NCBI RefSeq assembly: GCF_013282725.1 | Contig: NZ_CP054043.1 | Location: forward strand, 2,728,001-2,792,000 | Direction of reading: 5' to 3' | DNA length: 64,000 bases | DNA from: Yersinia mollaretii ATCC 43969 | Lineage (GTDB): Bacteria; Pseudomonadota; Gammaproteobacteria; Enterobacterales; Enterobacteriaceae | In this document: positions 50,790 to 59,400 of the stretch, piece after piece | Position numbering within the stretch: the first letter of the stretch is position 1 | Layout: the number at the start of each line of letters is the position of its first letter | The notes under the pieces: model-generated | What the model was told of the DNA's origin: nothing | Database searches by the model: none | Seen by the model: only the letters and a program-made list of their open reading frames with translations | Program-made: the position numbers and the translations under genes

Positions 50790-51286
50790 GTCGCTTAACG
50801 CGCTGGGGCAAAGAACTGGCGCTTTTAGTGCTGCTGGTGGCGGTGGTTTCGCTGGGCATGGATTGGCTACGTAGCCCGCAGCTACCGCCTGAGGGGGCTG
50901 ATACGGCATGGCAAACGCTGGCGGGGGAGGCGGTCTCTTTGCAGGCGATGAGCCAAGACAAACCGCTGCTGATCTATTTCTGGGCGACATGGTGCGGGGT
51001 GTGCAAATTCACCAGCCCCAGTGTCAATCAGTTGGTTCAGGAGGGCGAGAATGTGCTGACCGTGGCGTTGCGCTCTGGAGATGCGCCGCAAGTTGAGCGC
51101 TGGTTGAGCAAAAAAGGCTACCAACTGCCGGTGGTTAATGATCCGAACGGCCAGTTATCTGCTCAATGGCAAGTCAGTGTGACGCCGACTCTGGTGATTC
51201 TTTATCAGGGGAAGATGGTGCAACACACCAGCGGCTGGACCAGTTATTGGGGCATGAAACTGCGCCTCTGGTGGGCATCCTTATGA
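50786..51286 (+). CDS. scsD: ScsD, membrane-anchored thioredoxin-like (TlpA type) protein
   Basis: 166 residues. One N-terminal membrane anchor (LALLVLLVAVVSLGMDWL) and a periplasmic thioredoxin domain with WATWCGVCK, cysteines at 70 and 73, and the cis-proline loop SVTPTLVILY. It is the last gene of scsABCD; its start overlaps the scsC stop by four bases. A perfect 12-bp-stem terminator follows. It probably reduces periplasmic disulfides alongside ScsB; the partner is not established here. Confidence 0.9.
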   Translation: MSRLTRWGKELALLVLLVAVVSLGMDWLRSPQLPPEGADTAWQTLAGEAVSLQAMSQDKPLLIYFWATWCGVCKFTSPSVNQLVQEGENVLTVALRSGDAPQVERWLSKKGYQLPVVNDPNGQLSAQWQVSVTPTLVILYQGKMVQHTSGWTSYWGMKLRLWWASL

Positions 51287-51314
51287 TTTAATATAGTTTT
51301 TTCACCATAAAACC

Positions 51315-51345
51315 AAAAACGGCACCCGCTAAAGGTGCCGTTTTT
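51315..51345 (+). terminator. Rho-independent terminator of scsABCD
   Basis: AAAAACGGCACC (51315-51326) pairs perfectly with GGTGCCGTTTTT (51334-51345). The symmetric A/T ends allow it to work in both directions. Confidence 0.9.
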
Positions 51346-51369
51346 AGGATTGATTGCATGACTCGCTGT

Positions 51370-51415
51370 TTAAAAGTACACTTGGGAAGTACATTTCAAA
51401 AGTGCATTTAAAAGG
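51370..51415 (+). promoter_or_regulatory. Candidate operator of the phd-doc operon
   Basis: Just upstream of the antitoxin gene the sequence AAGTACACTT, AAGTACATTT and AAGTGCATTT occurs three times in close succession. Toxin-antitoxin operons of this class are autorepressed at such repeated sites; binding here is inference. Confidence 0.4.
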
Positions 51416-51422
51416 GCATAAC

Positions 51423-51644
51423 ATGCGTACCTATACTTCAACCCAAGCCAGAGCCAATATTTCAGAAGTGCTTGATGCGGCAACTCACGGTGAGCCGATT
51501 GAGATCACGCGTAGAGATGGCAGTGCTGCGGTGGTCATTAGCAAAGCTGAATTCGAAGCGTATCAGAATGCCAAATTGGACGCAGAATTTGATCTGATGA
51601 TGCAGCGTCACGGTCATACTCTCGCGGCGTTGACTGATCGATGA
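51423..51644 (+). CDS. Phd/YefM family antitoxin
   Basis: 73 residues. The N-terminal DNA-binding Phd/YefM fold is clear (MRTYTSTQARANISEVLD, then EPIEITRRDGSAAVVISKAEFEAY); the C-terminal tail should wrap around the toxin. The ATG at 51423 is preferred over an upstream ATG at 51354, because AGGG lies about seven bases before it and the extra 23 residues fall on the repeated operator-like sequence. Its stop overlaps the toxin start (ATGATG), as usual for toxin-antitoxin pairs. Confidence 0.88.
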   Translation: MRTYTSTQARANISEVLDAATHGEPIEITRRDGSAAVVISKAEFEAYQNAKLDAEFDLMMQRHGHTLAALTDR

Positions 51645-52033
51645 TGTGGATAAGCGCACAGGAAGTCATCGCTTTCCATGATCGCATATTGCAATGCTTT
51701 CCCGGTGTCGCGGGTATTCCCGAGCCAGGTAGAGCTGAAGCTTTGATTTATCGGGTGCAAAACCGGGCTCACTATGAAGGCGTTACCGACATTTTTGAGT
51801 TAGCCGCCACCTATTGGGTCGCCATTGCTCGTGGGCATATATTTAATGATGGCAATAAGCGTACTGCGTTTTTTGTCACTATGACCTTCCTCTACCGTAA
51901 TGGTCTCCATATTCGTAATAATGACGAGGCACTCGAAAATTTGACGGTAGAAGCTGCCACGGGCGAGAAAACCGTGGCGCAACTGGCGCACTATTTACGA
52001 GAATCAGTTGATGACATTGCCCCACGTCGTTAA
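51641..52033 (+). CDS. Doc family toxin (Fic fold)
   Basis: 130 residues, a death-on-curing type toxin. The Fic-like catalytic motif HIFNDGNKRTA is at residues 66-76 and matches Doc HxFx(D/N)(A/G)NKR, so the catalytic His and Lys are present. P1 Doc phosphorylates elongation factor Tu and stops translation; this is the expected activity. Translation may begin at 51641 or at the immediately following ATG (51644). Paired with the preceding antitoxin. It ends near a hairpin shared with the convergent transporter gene. Confidence 0.88.
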   Translation: MMWISAQEVIAFHDRILQCFPGVAGIPEPGRAEALIYRVQNRAHYEGVTDIFELAATYWVAIARGHIFNDGNKRTAFFVTMTFLYRNGLHIRNNDEALENLTVEAATGEKTVAQLAHYLRESVDDIAPRR

Positions 52034-52070
52034 GCCGCCAAAGTTAATATCCCATCAGCAAAACACAGTA

Positions 52071-52105
52071 TGAGGGAGTCACCCATCATCAACGTCACTC
52101 CCTCA
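52071..52105. terminator. Hairpin between convergent doc and the DMT transporter gene
   Basis: TGAGGGAGT (52071-52079) pairs perfectly with ACTCCCTCA (52097-52105), and the inner bases can extend the stem. No T-run is present. Confidence 0.5.
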
Positions 52106-52996
52106 CGATTTCTGTTGTGTGGCTTTTCTGCGTAACGGCATCCGCAGGCGCTGGGCCAGTACCACACCGGCGAGGGTGATACCGCCGCCAATCAGATGGT
52201 AACTGTGCAATTGCTCATGGAGGAAGGTCACAGCAATGATGGCCGTAAATACGGGCGTCAGATTCATAAATATCGACGCGGTGTTCGCGCCAAGGCGCAT
52301 GACGCCGTGAATCCATAAATAGGGCGCAATAATAGAGGCGGGAATACCGGCGAATAACACCAGCGGGATATTTTGCGCGGTTAATTGGACATCCGGGGCC
52401 AGCAGGAAATTAGGGAGTAATAGCAGGACGCCAAAGGCGATTTGCATATAAAGGGATTGCCAATTCGGCAACTGAATCGCCCAGCGTTTGGTTAACACCC
52501 CATAGAGGGCATAGGATGCCGATGCGCCTAACATCATCAATTCCCCTTTGCCGATGCCATGTTGCAGCAACTCTGCGGGGTTGCCCGCACTGACTAGCCA
52601 CACCAATCCGCCCAGTGACAGCACACTACCCAGCGCTATCCCGACAGTCGGGGCCACCCGTAGCAGCACAATGCTGATCAGCACCGTCAGCAGCGGAATC
52701 AACGAACTGAGTATGCCCATAAACAGAGCGCTCACACTGTGGGCTGCGTAGTAAGCCAGACTTTGGTAGAGCACCATGCCCAGTAGCCCCAAAATCATCA
52801 GTTTCCACCAATAGATGCGGATCGCCGACCAGTTGCGGATGACACCCAGCAGTAAAAATGGGGTTAATGTCAGTAGCGCCAAAATCCAGCGGTAGAAAGA
52901 GATCGCGGCGGGATCAATAGCGGTAGCGGATACTTTGCTGACAACAGCATTGATTGACCAAATAATCACGGCAAACAGGGGGAATAACACATTCAT
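52103..52996 (-). CDS. DMT superfamily (EamA) transporter
   Basis: 297 residues with ten hydrophobic segments and two EamA halves, typical of the drug/metabolite transporter superfamily (LFPLFAVIIWSINAVVSK; second half PASIIAPYLWIHGVMRLG, LTPVFTAIIAVTFLHEQL). The substrate is unknown; many relatives export amino acids or metabolites. The ATG at 52996 begins MNVLFPLFAV; an ATG at 53011 in the same frame is also possible, and neither has a strong Shine-Dalgarno. It is divergent from an AraC-type regulator that probably controls it. Confidence 0.84.
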   Translation of the reverse strand: MNVLFPLFAVIIWSINAVVSKVSATAIDPAAISFYRWILALLTLTPFLLLGVIRNWSAIRIYWWKLMILGLLGMVLYQSLAYYAAHSVSALFMGILSSLIPLLTVLISIVLLRVAPTVGIALGSVLSLGGLVWLVSAGNPAELLQHGIGKGELMMLGASASYALYGVLTKRWAIQLPNWQSLYMQIAFGVLLLLPNFLLAPDVQLTAQNIPLVLFAGIPASIIAPYLWIHGVMRLGANTASIFMNLTPVFTAIIAVTFLHEQLHSYHLIGGGITLAGVVLAQRLRMPLRRKATQQKS

Positions 52997-53136
52997 GCTA
53001 ATAATTCTCATCCATACACTTATGCGGTGCAGTTTACCCCTGTCTGGTTTATTCTATATAGCGATAACCAGACAATAATCGTTGTGATCAGGACAATTTA
53101 AGCCGCAAGAATGGAGCTGGCAGGAGTCAATACATC

Positions 53137-53922
53137 ATGAGCGAACCCTCTTTTCCCGTAGTCGCCACTGTTGAGCCACAGAGTTTGTCCTTCCGCTGTG
53201 AGATATATCATGCCAATACAGAATTCTTGCCGCATACCCATTCGTATGGGCAATTAATTTGCGTTAAATCAGGGGTATTGGCGATGAATATCGGTGGTCA
53301 GCGCTTTTTGGCCCCGCCTGAATTCAGTGTCTGGGTTCCTGCTGGCGTGGAGCACTCCAGCTTTAACCGCAAATCGATGCATTTTCGCGCCATTGATATC
53401 GCCCTCGATCTCTGTGATGAGTTGCCCGACTCGGCTTGTTTGATGAATGTCAGCCCGATCGCGAGCGCTATCGTGGAGGATTGCTTCTCCCGTGGCTTAT
53501 TGATGCCGGAAAGTGAGCAAGATAGGCGATTAGCCCGCGTATTCATTGATCAGCTTCGGGTGTCACCCGTGCAGCGCACCTATCTGCCCACGTCGCAAGA
53601 TAAGCTCTTGTCGCCTATCTTAGCGGCGCTGGAGCGCTGCCCAGCGGATAACACCTCGCTGGCGCTATGGGCCAAGCGGGTCTATACCACCGAGCGGACC
53701 TTATCGCGCCGTTGCCAGCAAGAGTTGGGGATGGCATTTAGCGAATGGCGGCAGCGACTGCGTTTTCTTCATGCTATCTCATTGTTGGAGCAAGGAAAAA
53801 CGGTACAAAGTGTGGCGCTGGATGTCGGTTACAGTTCGGCATCGGCGTTTATTGCCATGTTTCAGCAAGTGGCAGGGAGTACACCGGAGCGTTTCCGCCG
53901 CGCCAATCCCCTGCGTATTTGA
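53137..53922 (+). CDS. AraC-family transcriptional regulator with N-terminal cupin
   Basis: 261 residues. An N-terminal cupin ligand-binding domain (HTHSYGQLICVKSGVLAMNI, WVPAGVEHSSF) and a C-terminal AraC-type double helix-turn-helix (ALWAKRVYTTERTLSRR, then VALDVGYSSASAFIAMFQQVAGSTPERFRR). The inducer is unknown. It is transcribed away from the DMT transporter across 140 bases, the usual layout of a regulator and its target. The C-terminal residues NPLRI and the TGA stop come from the left end of an ERIC element. Confidence 0.88.
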   Translation: MSEPSFPVVATVEPQSLSFRCEIYHANTEFLPHTHSYGQLICVKSGVLAMNIGGQRFLAPPEFSVWVPAGVEHSSFNRKSMHFRAIDIALDLCDELPDSACLMNVSPIASAIVEDCFSRGLLMPESEQDRRLARVFIDQLRVSPVQRTYLPTSQDKLLSPILAALERCPADNTSLALWAKRVYTTERTLSRRCQQELGMAFSEWRQRLRFLHAISLLEQGKTVQSVALDVGYSSASAFIAMFQQVAGSTPERFRRANPLRI

Positions 53923-54208
53923 AGCCGCAGGGGTGTTAGCTGCGCTCACTTACCCGAATCACTGACTTGGGTCAGTTCATCGGGATGCGTTTGCTGGCTG
54001 CCTACCTGCGACTCCAACGACTTTGGGGATTGTTTGTGTATTTGAAGCCGCAGGGGTGTTAGCTGCGCTCACTTACCCGAATCACTGACTTGGGTCAGTT
54101 CATCGGGATGCGTTTGCTGGCTGCCTACCTGCAACTCCAACGACTTTGGGGATTGTTTATGTATTTGAAGCCGCAGGGGGTTAGCTGCGACTCCACGGTT
54201 TTGGGTAT
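53905..54208. repeat. Tandem ERIC elements downstream of the araC-type gene
   Basis: The first copy (53905-54031) is exactly 127 bp, AATCCCC to GGGGATT. A second follows in direct tandem, with matching points 123 bp apart (53915, 54038, 54161) and ending at 54154. The third is an internally deleted remnant to about 54208. The core reads CCCGAATCACTGACTTGG then GTCAGTTCATCGGG, a compensated variant of the usual palindrome. No gene is seen between 53923 and the pdxB start at 54261. Confidence 0.92.
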
Positions 54209-54260
54209 ATACTAAGCCCCTGTTTTTCATCTGTCGGGCAGTGAGCTGCCGGAGAACAAC

Positions 54261-55394
54261 GTGAAGATTCTGGTTGATGAGAATATGCCTTACGCGGAGG
54301 CCCTGTTTCGGCGTTTAGGTGATGTGCAGGTAGTGCCGGGGCGGCCTATCCCCCGAGAAGCACTGGCTGACGCCGATGCGCTGATGGTGCGCTCGGTCAC
54401 CAAAGTTAATGAAGCCCTGCTGCAAGGCACCTCAATTGGCTTTGTGGGCACGGCGACGGCGGGTACAGACCATGTTGATGATAACTGGCTGCGCCAGCAG
54501 GGGATTGGTTTCTCCGCCGCCCCAGGGTGTAACGCGATCGCGGTGGTGGAGTATGTTTTTTCCGCGCTGATGATGATGGCCGAACGTGATGGCTTCCAAC
54601 TGCGTGATAAAACGGTCGGTATTGTTGGGGTGGGCAATGTGGGTTCGCGGCTCAATGCCCGCCTGCAAGCCCTTGGCGTGCGCACGCTGCTCTGTGATCC
54701 TCCTCGTGCGGATCAGGGCGATAACGACACATTTTGGCCACTGGAAAAACTGGTGCGCGAAGCCGATGTCCTCACCTTCCATACGCCACTGAATAAAACC
54801 GGTGCTTATCAAAGTCTGCACATGGTGGACGATGAGCTACTGGCCGCACTGCCAGATGGCCGCATACTGATCAATGCCTGCCGAGGCGCGGTGGTAGATA
54901 ACGCCGCACTGCTCCGTGCGCTAGAGAAAGGTAAAAAACTCAGCGTGGTATTGGATGTCTGGGAGCCGGAACCTGAGCTGTCACTACCGCTACTGGCCCG
55001 CGTTGATATTGGCACGCCACACATCGCCGGATACACCTTAGAAGGCAAAGCGCGCGGCACCACGCAAGTGTTCGAAGCTTTCAGTCAGCATCTAGGGCAG
55101 CCGCAATCAGTTGAACTCGCCACATTACTCCCGCAGCCAGAGTTCAGTCACTTACAACTGAATGGCGCGCTGGACGAAGGCAAATTAAAACGATTGATGC
55201 ACTTAGTGTATGATGTGCGCCGCGATGATGCGCCGCTGCGCCGTGTTGCTGGTCTGCCAGGCGAATTTGACCGCCTGCGTAAGCACTATCAGGAGCGGCG
55301 CGAATGGTCATCACTTTGTGTGCAGTGCGATGATGCTGCCAGTGCCGAGCTGTTGCAGAAATTAGGATTTAGCACAAATATCCTTCGTCCTTAA
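54261..55394 (+). CDS. pdxB: PdxB, erythronate-4-phosphate dehydrogenase
   Basis: The second step of de novo pyridoxal phosphate synthesis. 377 residues (378 in E. coli) with a D-2-hydroxyacid dehydrogenase fold: NAD-binding [12 protein letters not shown], the catalytic Arg in NACRGAVVD, then [11 protein letters not shown] and the catalytic His in [15 protein letters not shown]. It starts at GTG 54261 with GGAG six bases upstream. The C-terminal end (NILRP) and TAA stop are encoded by a short ERIC element, where E. coli has a different tail. Confidence 0.97.
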   Translation: MKILVDENMPYAEALFRRLGDVQVVPGRPIPREALADADALMVRSVTKVNEALLQGTSIGFVGTATAGTDHVDDNWLRQQGIGFSAAPGCNAIAVVEYVFSALMMMAERDGFQLRDKTVGIVGVGNVGSRLNARLQALGVRTLLCDPPRADQGDNDTFWPLEKLVREADVLTFHTPLNKTGAYQSLHMVDDELLAALPDGRILINACRGAVVDNAALLRALEKGKKLSVVLDVWEPEPELSLPLLARVDIGTPHIAGYTLEGKARGTTQVFEAFSQHLGQPQSVELATLLPQPEFSHLQLNGALDEGKLKRLMHLVYDVRRDDAPLRRVAGLPGEFDRLRKHYQERREWSSLCVQCDDAASAELLQKLGFSTNILRP

Positions 55395-55449
55395 AGCTGC
55401 AGGGGTGTTCGCTTGCTGCCCACCTGCAACTCCAATGACTTTGGGTATT
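55377..55449. repeat. Short, internally deleted ERIC element (73 bp) at the pdxB 3' end
   Basis: It keeps both ERIC termini (AATATCCTTCGTCC ... GACTTTGGGTATT) but lacks the central core. It matches the known short ERIC class of about 70 bp. The first 18 bases are the last codons and stop of pdxB. Confidence 0.85.
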
Positions 55450-55544
55450 ATAGCGTCATCCTGAGTTAATTCGGGAGTCAATTGAACATCCCTGTATTTG
55501 TCTAATTCCTTGTTATTTAATGAACGTTAGTGGAGAAAACCAAC

Positions 55545-56555
55545 ATGTCTGACGGCTGGAATATTGCTCTGTTAGGAGCGACGGGCGCAGTAGGTGAAGC
55601 TTTGCTGGAGTTGCTCAATGAGCGCCAGTTCCCGGTTGGTGAATTGTATCCGCTGGCCAGTGAGCGTAGTGCGGGCGCGACTGTGCGCTTTAACGGCAAA
55701 AGTTTGCTGGTTGAAAATGTCGCTGAATTTGACTGGTCTCAGGCGCAGTTGGCATTCTTTGTTGCTGGCCCTGAAGCCTCGCAGCAATATGCGGAAGAGG
55801 CGGGTAATGCGGGTTGTCTGGTGATCGACAGCAGCGGCCTGTTTGCGATGGAGCATGATGTGCCGCTGGTGGTGCCGAGTGTGAACCCTCAAGTGCTGGC
55901 TGATTACCGCAACCGCAATATTGTTGCGGTCGCCGACAGTCTGACCAGCCAGTTGCTGACCGCAATCAAACCGCTGACGGAGCAAGCGGGCCTGTCTCGT
56001 TTGCATGTCACCGCGCTGATCTCTGCCTCGGCCCATGGCAAAGTTGCGGTGGACGATCTGGCGGGGCAAAGTGCCAAGCTGCTCAATGGTATCCCTGCGG
56101 AGCCGGGTTTCTTCGCCAAACAGTTGGCGTTTAACGTCTTACCGCTGCTGGCCGATGAAGAGGGCAGTGTACGCCAAGAGCGCCGCTTGGTGGATCAGGT
56201 GCGCAAAGTGCTACAAGACGAAGGTTTGCCTATCTCGGTCACCTGCATTCAGTCGCCGGTATTCTACGGTCAGGCGCAAGTGGTGCATCTGGAAGCGCTG
56301 CGTCCAATCTCTTCGGATGAAGCGCGTAGCGAACTGGAAAATTGCGAAGATATCCAATTATCTGAAGAAGATGATTACCCCACGCAGGTGAGTGATGCCT
56401 CTGGCAGTGATGCGCTGAGCATTGGTTGTGTGCGCAATGACTATGGTATTCCCGAAGTATTACAGTTCTGGTCGGTGGCCGACAACATTCGTTTTGGTGG
56501 CGCATTAATGGCGATTGAAACGGCGGAGCGCCTGTTGCAGGAGCAACTTTACTGA
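55545..56555 (+). CDS. usg: Usg, aspartate-semialdehyde dehydrogenase-like protein
   Basis: 336 residues (337 in E. coli), a paralogue of aspartate-semialdehyde dehydrogenase of unknown function. Rossmann motif GATGAVG is at residues 11-17. Where the true dehydrogenase has its catalytic cysteine, this protein reads ADSLTSQLL, with no cysteine, so that reaction is unlikely. GGAG is eight bases before the ATG at 55545 (a frame start at 55530 is rejected). The stop overlaps the truA start by one base. Confidence 0.93.
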   Translation: MSDGWNIALLGATGAVGEALLELLNERQFPVGELYPLASERSAGATVRFNGKSLLVENVAEFDWSQAQLAFFVAGPEASQQYAEEAGNAGCLVIDSSGLFAMEHDVPLVVPSVNPQVLADYRNRNIVAVADSLTSQLLTAIKPLTEQAGLSRLHVTALISASAHGKVAVDDLAGQSAKLLNGIPAEPGFFAKQLAFNVLPLLADEEGSVRQERRLVDQVRKVLQDEGLPISVTCIQSPVFYGQAQVVHLEALRPISSDEARSELENCEDIQLSEEDDYPTQVSDASGSDALSIGCVRNDYGIPEVLQFWSVADNIRFGGALMAIETAERLLQEQLY

Positions 56556-57415
56556 TGTCCGAACTTGAGTTGGCTCAGCAAAAAACAGCAGCTCAGCAAG
56601 ACGCCACAGTGGCGGAGGCTGTCAGCTTAAAAATTGCGCTGGGCATCGAATATAACGGCAGTCGCTATTTTGGCTGGCAACGTCAGCAAGAGGTCACCAG
56701 CGTGCAGGCGTGTCTGGAGGCGGCCCTCTCGAAAGTCGCCAATGCGCCTATCGGCGTATTCTGTGCTGGGCGGACGGATGCTGGCGTGCATGCGACAGGG
56801 CAGGTGGTGCATTTTGTCACTACCGCCGTGCGCAAAGATGCCGCTTGGACGATGGGGGTCAATAGCCATCTGCCCCCAGATATTGCGGTGCGCTGGGTCA
56901 AAACTGTTGATGATGATTTCCACGCCCGCTTCAGCGCCACGGCCCGTCGCTACCGCTATATTATTTTTAACCATCGCTATCGTCCGGCAGTATTGGCGCA
57001 AGGGGTCACCCACTGTCACATGCCGCTGGATGCCGAAAGAATGGAGCAGGCGGCGCAGTGTCTGCTTGGCGAGAATGATTTTACCTCATTCCGCGCCGTG
57101 CAATGCCAGTCCCGCACGCCATGGCGAAATGTAAAACATGTCAAAGTGACCCGACACGGCGCGTATATCGTGGTAGATATCAAGGCCAACGCTTTTGTTC
57201 ACCACATGGTGCGCAATATTGTTGGTAGCCTGATCGAGATTGGTTGCGGGAATCAGGATGTAAACTGGATGGCTGAGTTGCTGGCGCTAAAAGATCGCGC
57301 TCGAGCGGCGGCAACCGCAAAAGCCGAGGGGCTATATTTGGTCTCCGTTGACTACCCCGAGCACTTTGGTTTACCCGCAGCGCCGATGGGGCCGCTTTTT
57401 TTGGCGGATGATTGA
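56555..57415 (+). CDS. truA: TruA, tRNA pseudouridine(38-40) synthase
   Basis: Isomerises U38, U39 and U40 in the anticodon arm of many tRNAs. 286 residues, longer than the 270 of E. coli because of an N-terminal extension (first about 22 residues). The catalytic Asp75 is in [13 protein letters not shown]. Also [20 protein letters not shown] and [12 protein letters not shown]. Coupled to usg by a one-base overlap; the operon resembles E. coli pdxB-usg-truA-dedA. Confidence 0.96.
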   Translation: MSELELAQQKTAAQQDATVAEAVSLKIALGIEYNGSRYFGWQRQQEVTSVQACLEAALSKVANAPIGVFCAGRTDAGVHATGQVVHFVTTAVRKDAAWTMGVNSHLPPDIAVRWVKTVDDDFHARFSATARRYRYIIFNHRYRPAVLAQGVTHCHMPLDAERMEQAAQCLLGENDFTSFRAVQCQSRTPWRNVKHVKVTRHGAYIVVDIKANAFVHHMVRNIVGSLIEIGCGNQDVNWMAELLALKDRARAAATAKAEGLYLVSVDYPEHFGLPAAPMGPLFLADD

Positions 57416-57528
57416 TTAGGATAAAATGATGGATGTTTGGCTGAACACGACCTTGAGCTAAGGAATACTTAAGGAAGTTCAGCTAGTCTCAATCACAGTT
57501 TAAGCTCGCTTACCACTCGAGAGTATTT

Positions 57529-58191
57529 ATGGAATTTATACGTTTCATTATTGATTTTATTTTGCATATTGATGTTCATTTGGCGGAGTTGGTGGCGCAG
57601 TATGGGGTTTGGGTTTATGCCATTCTATTCCTGATTTTATTCTGTGAAACCGGTCTGGTGGTGACGCCATTCCTGCCGGGTGACTCTTTGCTGTTTGTGG
57701 CGGGCGCACTGGCAGCATTGCCATCCAATGATATTAATGTGCATATCATGGTGGCCTTGATGGTAACGGCGGCTATTTTGGGGGATGCCATCAACTACAC
57801 CATTGGTCGGGTGTTTGGTGAAAAGCTCTTTAGCAATCCAGATTCCAAAATTTTCCGCCGTAGCTATCTGGATAAAACCCATCAGTTCTACGAGAAGCAC
57901 GGTGGAAAAGCGATTGTTCTGGCGCGATTTGTACCGATCATTCGTACTTTTGCGCCGTTTGTCGCTGGAATGGGCAAAATGTCCTATCGCCATTTTGCAG
58001 CGTATAACGTGATTGGGGCGTTGGTATGGGTGCTGCTATTCACCTATGCTGGCTACCTATTTGGTAATGTGCCTATCGTGCAGAACAATCTGAAATTGCT
58101 GATTGTCGCCATTATTGTGGTGTCAATCTTGCCCGGTGTATTTGAGGTTTGGCGGCATCGGCGCGCGGCGGCACGTCAGAAAAATCAGTAA
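57529..58191 (+). CDS. dedA: DedA family membrane protein
   Basis: 220 residues (219 in E. coli). An inner-membrane protein of the DedA/SNARE-associated family; relatives recycle undecaprenyl phosphate or phosphatidylethanolamine-type lipids, but the exact substrate is not proven for DedA. Motifs: [30 protein letters not shown] and [19 protein letters not shown]. About four to six hydrophobic stretches, with a basic C-terminus. Confidence 0.93.
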   Translation: MEFIRFIIDFILHIDVHLAELVAQYGVWVYAILFLILFCETGLVVTPFLPGDSLLFVAGALAALPSNDINVHIMVALMVTAAILGDAINYTIGRVFGEKLFSNPDSKIFRRSYLDKTHQFYEKHGGKAIVLARFVPIIRTFAPFVAGMGKMSYRHFAAYNVIGALVWVLLFTYAGYLFGNVPIVQNNLKLLIVAIIVVSILPGVFEVWRHRRAAARQKNQ

Positions 58192-58422
58192 AAACGTTAC
58201 CTAAGCCAAGGGTTCGACCAGTTTTTTATCTACACTGTCGAGCCAATATGGTTTAATGAGTGACATTTATGGTCTGTTCCTGCGGACACCCCGAATCTCG
58301 GTGCCTTAGTCATGCTGTATTGGCGTGTATCTCAGGCATTTTTTATTGGGATGTTTTCAGGGAGATGGTTAAAGCATGAACAGCGAACTGGCAACGGCCA
58401 GGTTCAAACAGAAAGGTCATCG

Positions 58423-59331
58423 ATGAGCTGGATTGAACGAATTCTTAACAAAAGCAATATTACACAAACCCGTAAAGCGAGTATTCCTGAAGGGGTGTGG
58501 ACGAAATGTGACAGTTGTGGTCAGGTACTTTACCGTGCCGAGTTAGAGCGCAATCTGGAAGTTTGTCCTAAGTGTGATCACCATATGCGTATGTCAGCCC
58601 GTGCACGGTTACATATGCTGTTGGATGCAGGCAGTGAAGTTGAATTGGGTAGCGAGCTGGAGCCGAAGGACATCCTGAAATTCAAGGATTCCAAAAAGTA
58701 TAAAGATCGTATTTCTGCCGCACAAAAAGAGACCGGCGAGAAAGATGCTTTGGTTGCCATGAAAGGCACCTTACAGGGCATGCCTGTGGTTGCCGCCGCA
58801 TTTGAATTTGCCTTTATGGGCGGTTCGATGGCGTCAGTCGTGGGGGCGCGTTTCGTTCGTGCCGTTGAGCAGGCACTGGAAGACAATTGTCCGCTGGTGT
58901 GCTTCTCCTCCAGCGGCGGTGCCCGTATGCAGGAAGCATTGATGTCACTGATGCAGATGGCAAAAACCAGTGCTGCTCTGGCGAAAATGCAAGAGCGCGG
59001 TTTGCCCTACATTTCTGTGCTGACAGACCCTACCATGGGGGGCGTTTCTGCCAGTCTGGCGATGTTGGGTGATATCAATATCGGTGAGCCTAAAGCCTTG
59101 ATCGGTTTCGCTGGCCCACGGGTTATCGAGCAAACCGTCCGAGAAAAACTGCCGCCGGGCTTCCAGCGCAGTGAATTCTTGATTGAAAAAGGCGCTATCG
59201 ACATGATCGTGCGCCGTCCGGTTATGCGCCAGACGATTGCCAGCATCCTGTCTAAATTGACTCATCAGCCACAGCCAAGTGTGGTTGACGCCAAAGATAC
59301 TGCTGCAACGGATACTCAGGCAGAAGCCTGA
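58423..59331 (+). CDS. accD: AccD, acetyl-CoA carboxylase carboxyltransferase subunit beta
   Basis: The beta subunit of acetyl-CoA carboxyltransferase, making malonyl-CoA with AccA, AccB and AccC. 302 residues (304 in E. coli). A four-cysteine zinc finger at C29, C32, C48 and C51 also binds mRNA in E. coli. Carboxyltransferase motifs are [20 protein letters not shown] and [14 protein letters not shown]. The frame is open from 58312, but [11 protein letters not shown] at 58423, preceded by AAGG, is the known start. Confidence 0.96.
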   Translation: MSWIERILNKSNITQTRKASIPEGVWTKCDSCGQVLYRAELERNLEVCPKCDHHMRMSARARLHMLLDAGSEVELGSELEPKDILKFKDSKKYKDRISAAQKETGEKDALVAMKGTLQGMPVVAAAFEFAFMGGSMASVVGARFVRAVEQALEDNCPLVCFSSSGGARMQEALMSLMQMAKTSAALAKMQERGLPYISVLTDPTMGGVSASLAMLGDINIGEPKALIGFAGPRVIEQTVREKLPPGFQRSEFLIEKGAIDMIVRRPVMRQTIASILSKLTHQPQPSVVDAKDTAATDTQAEA

Positions 59332-59340
59332 TGCTCCCAA

Positions 59341-59368
59341 CGGGCACCCCCTGATAAGGTGGTGCCCG
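59341..59368 (+). terminator. Intercistronic hairpin between accD and folC
   Basis: CGGGCACC (59341-59348) pairs with GGTGCCCG (59361-59368). With no real T-run it is more likely a processing or partial-termination site than a strong terminator. Confidence 0.5.
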
Positions 59369-59400
59369 GTTATTGTGTATAAAGGCCAGTGGTGGGACCC

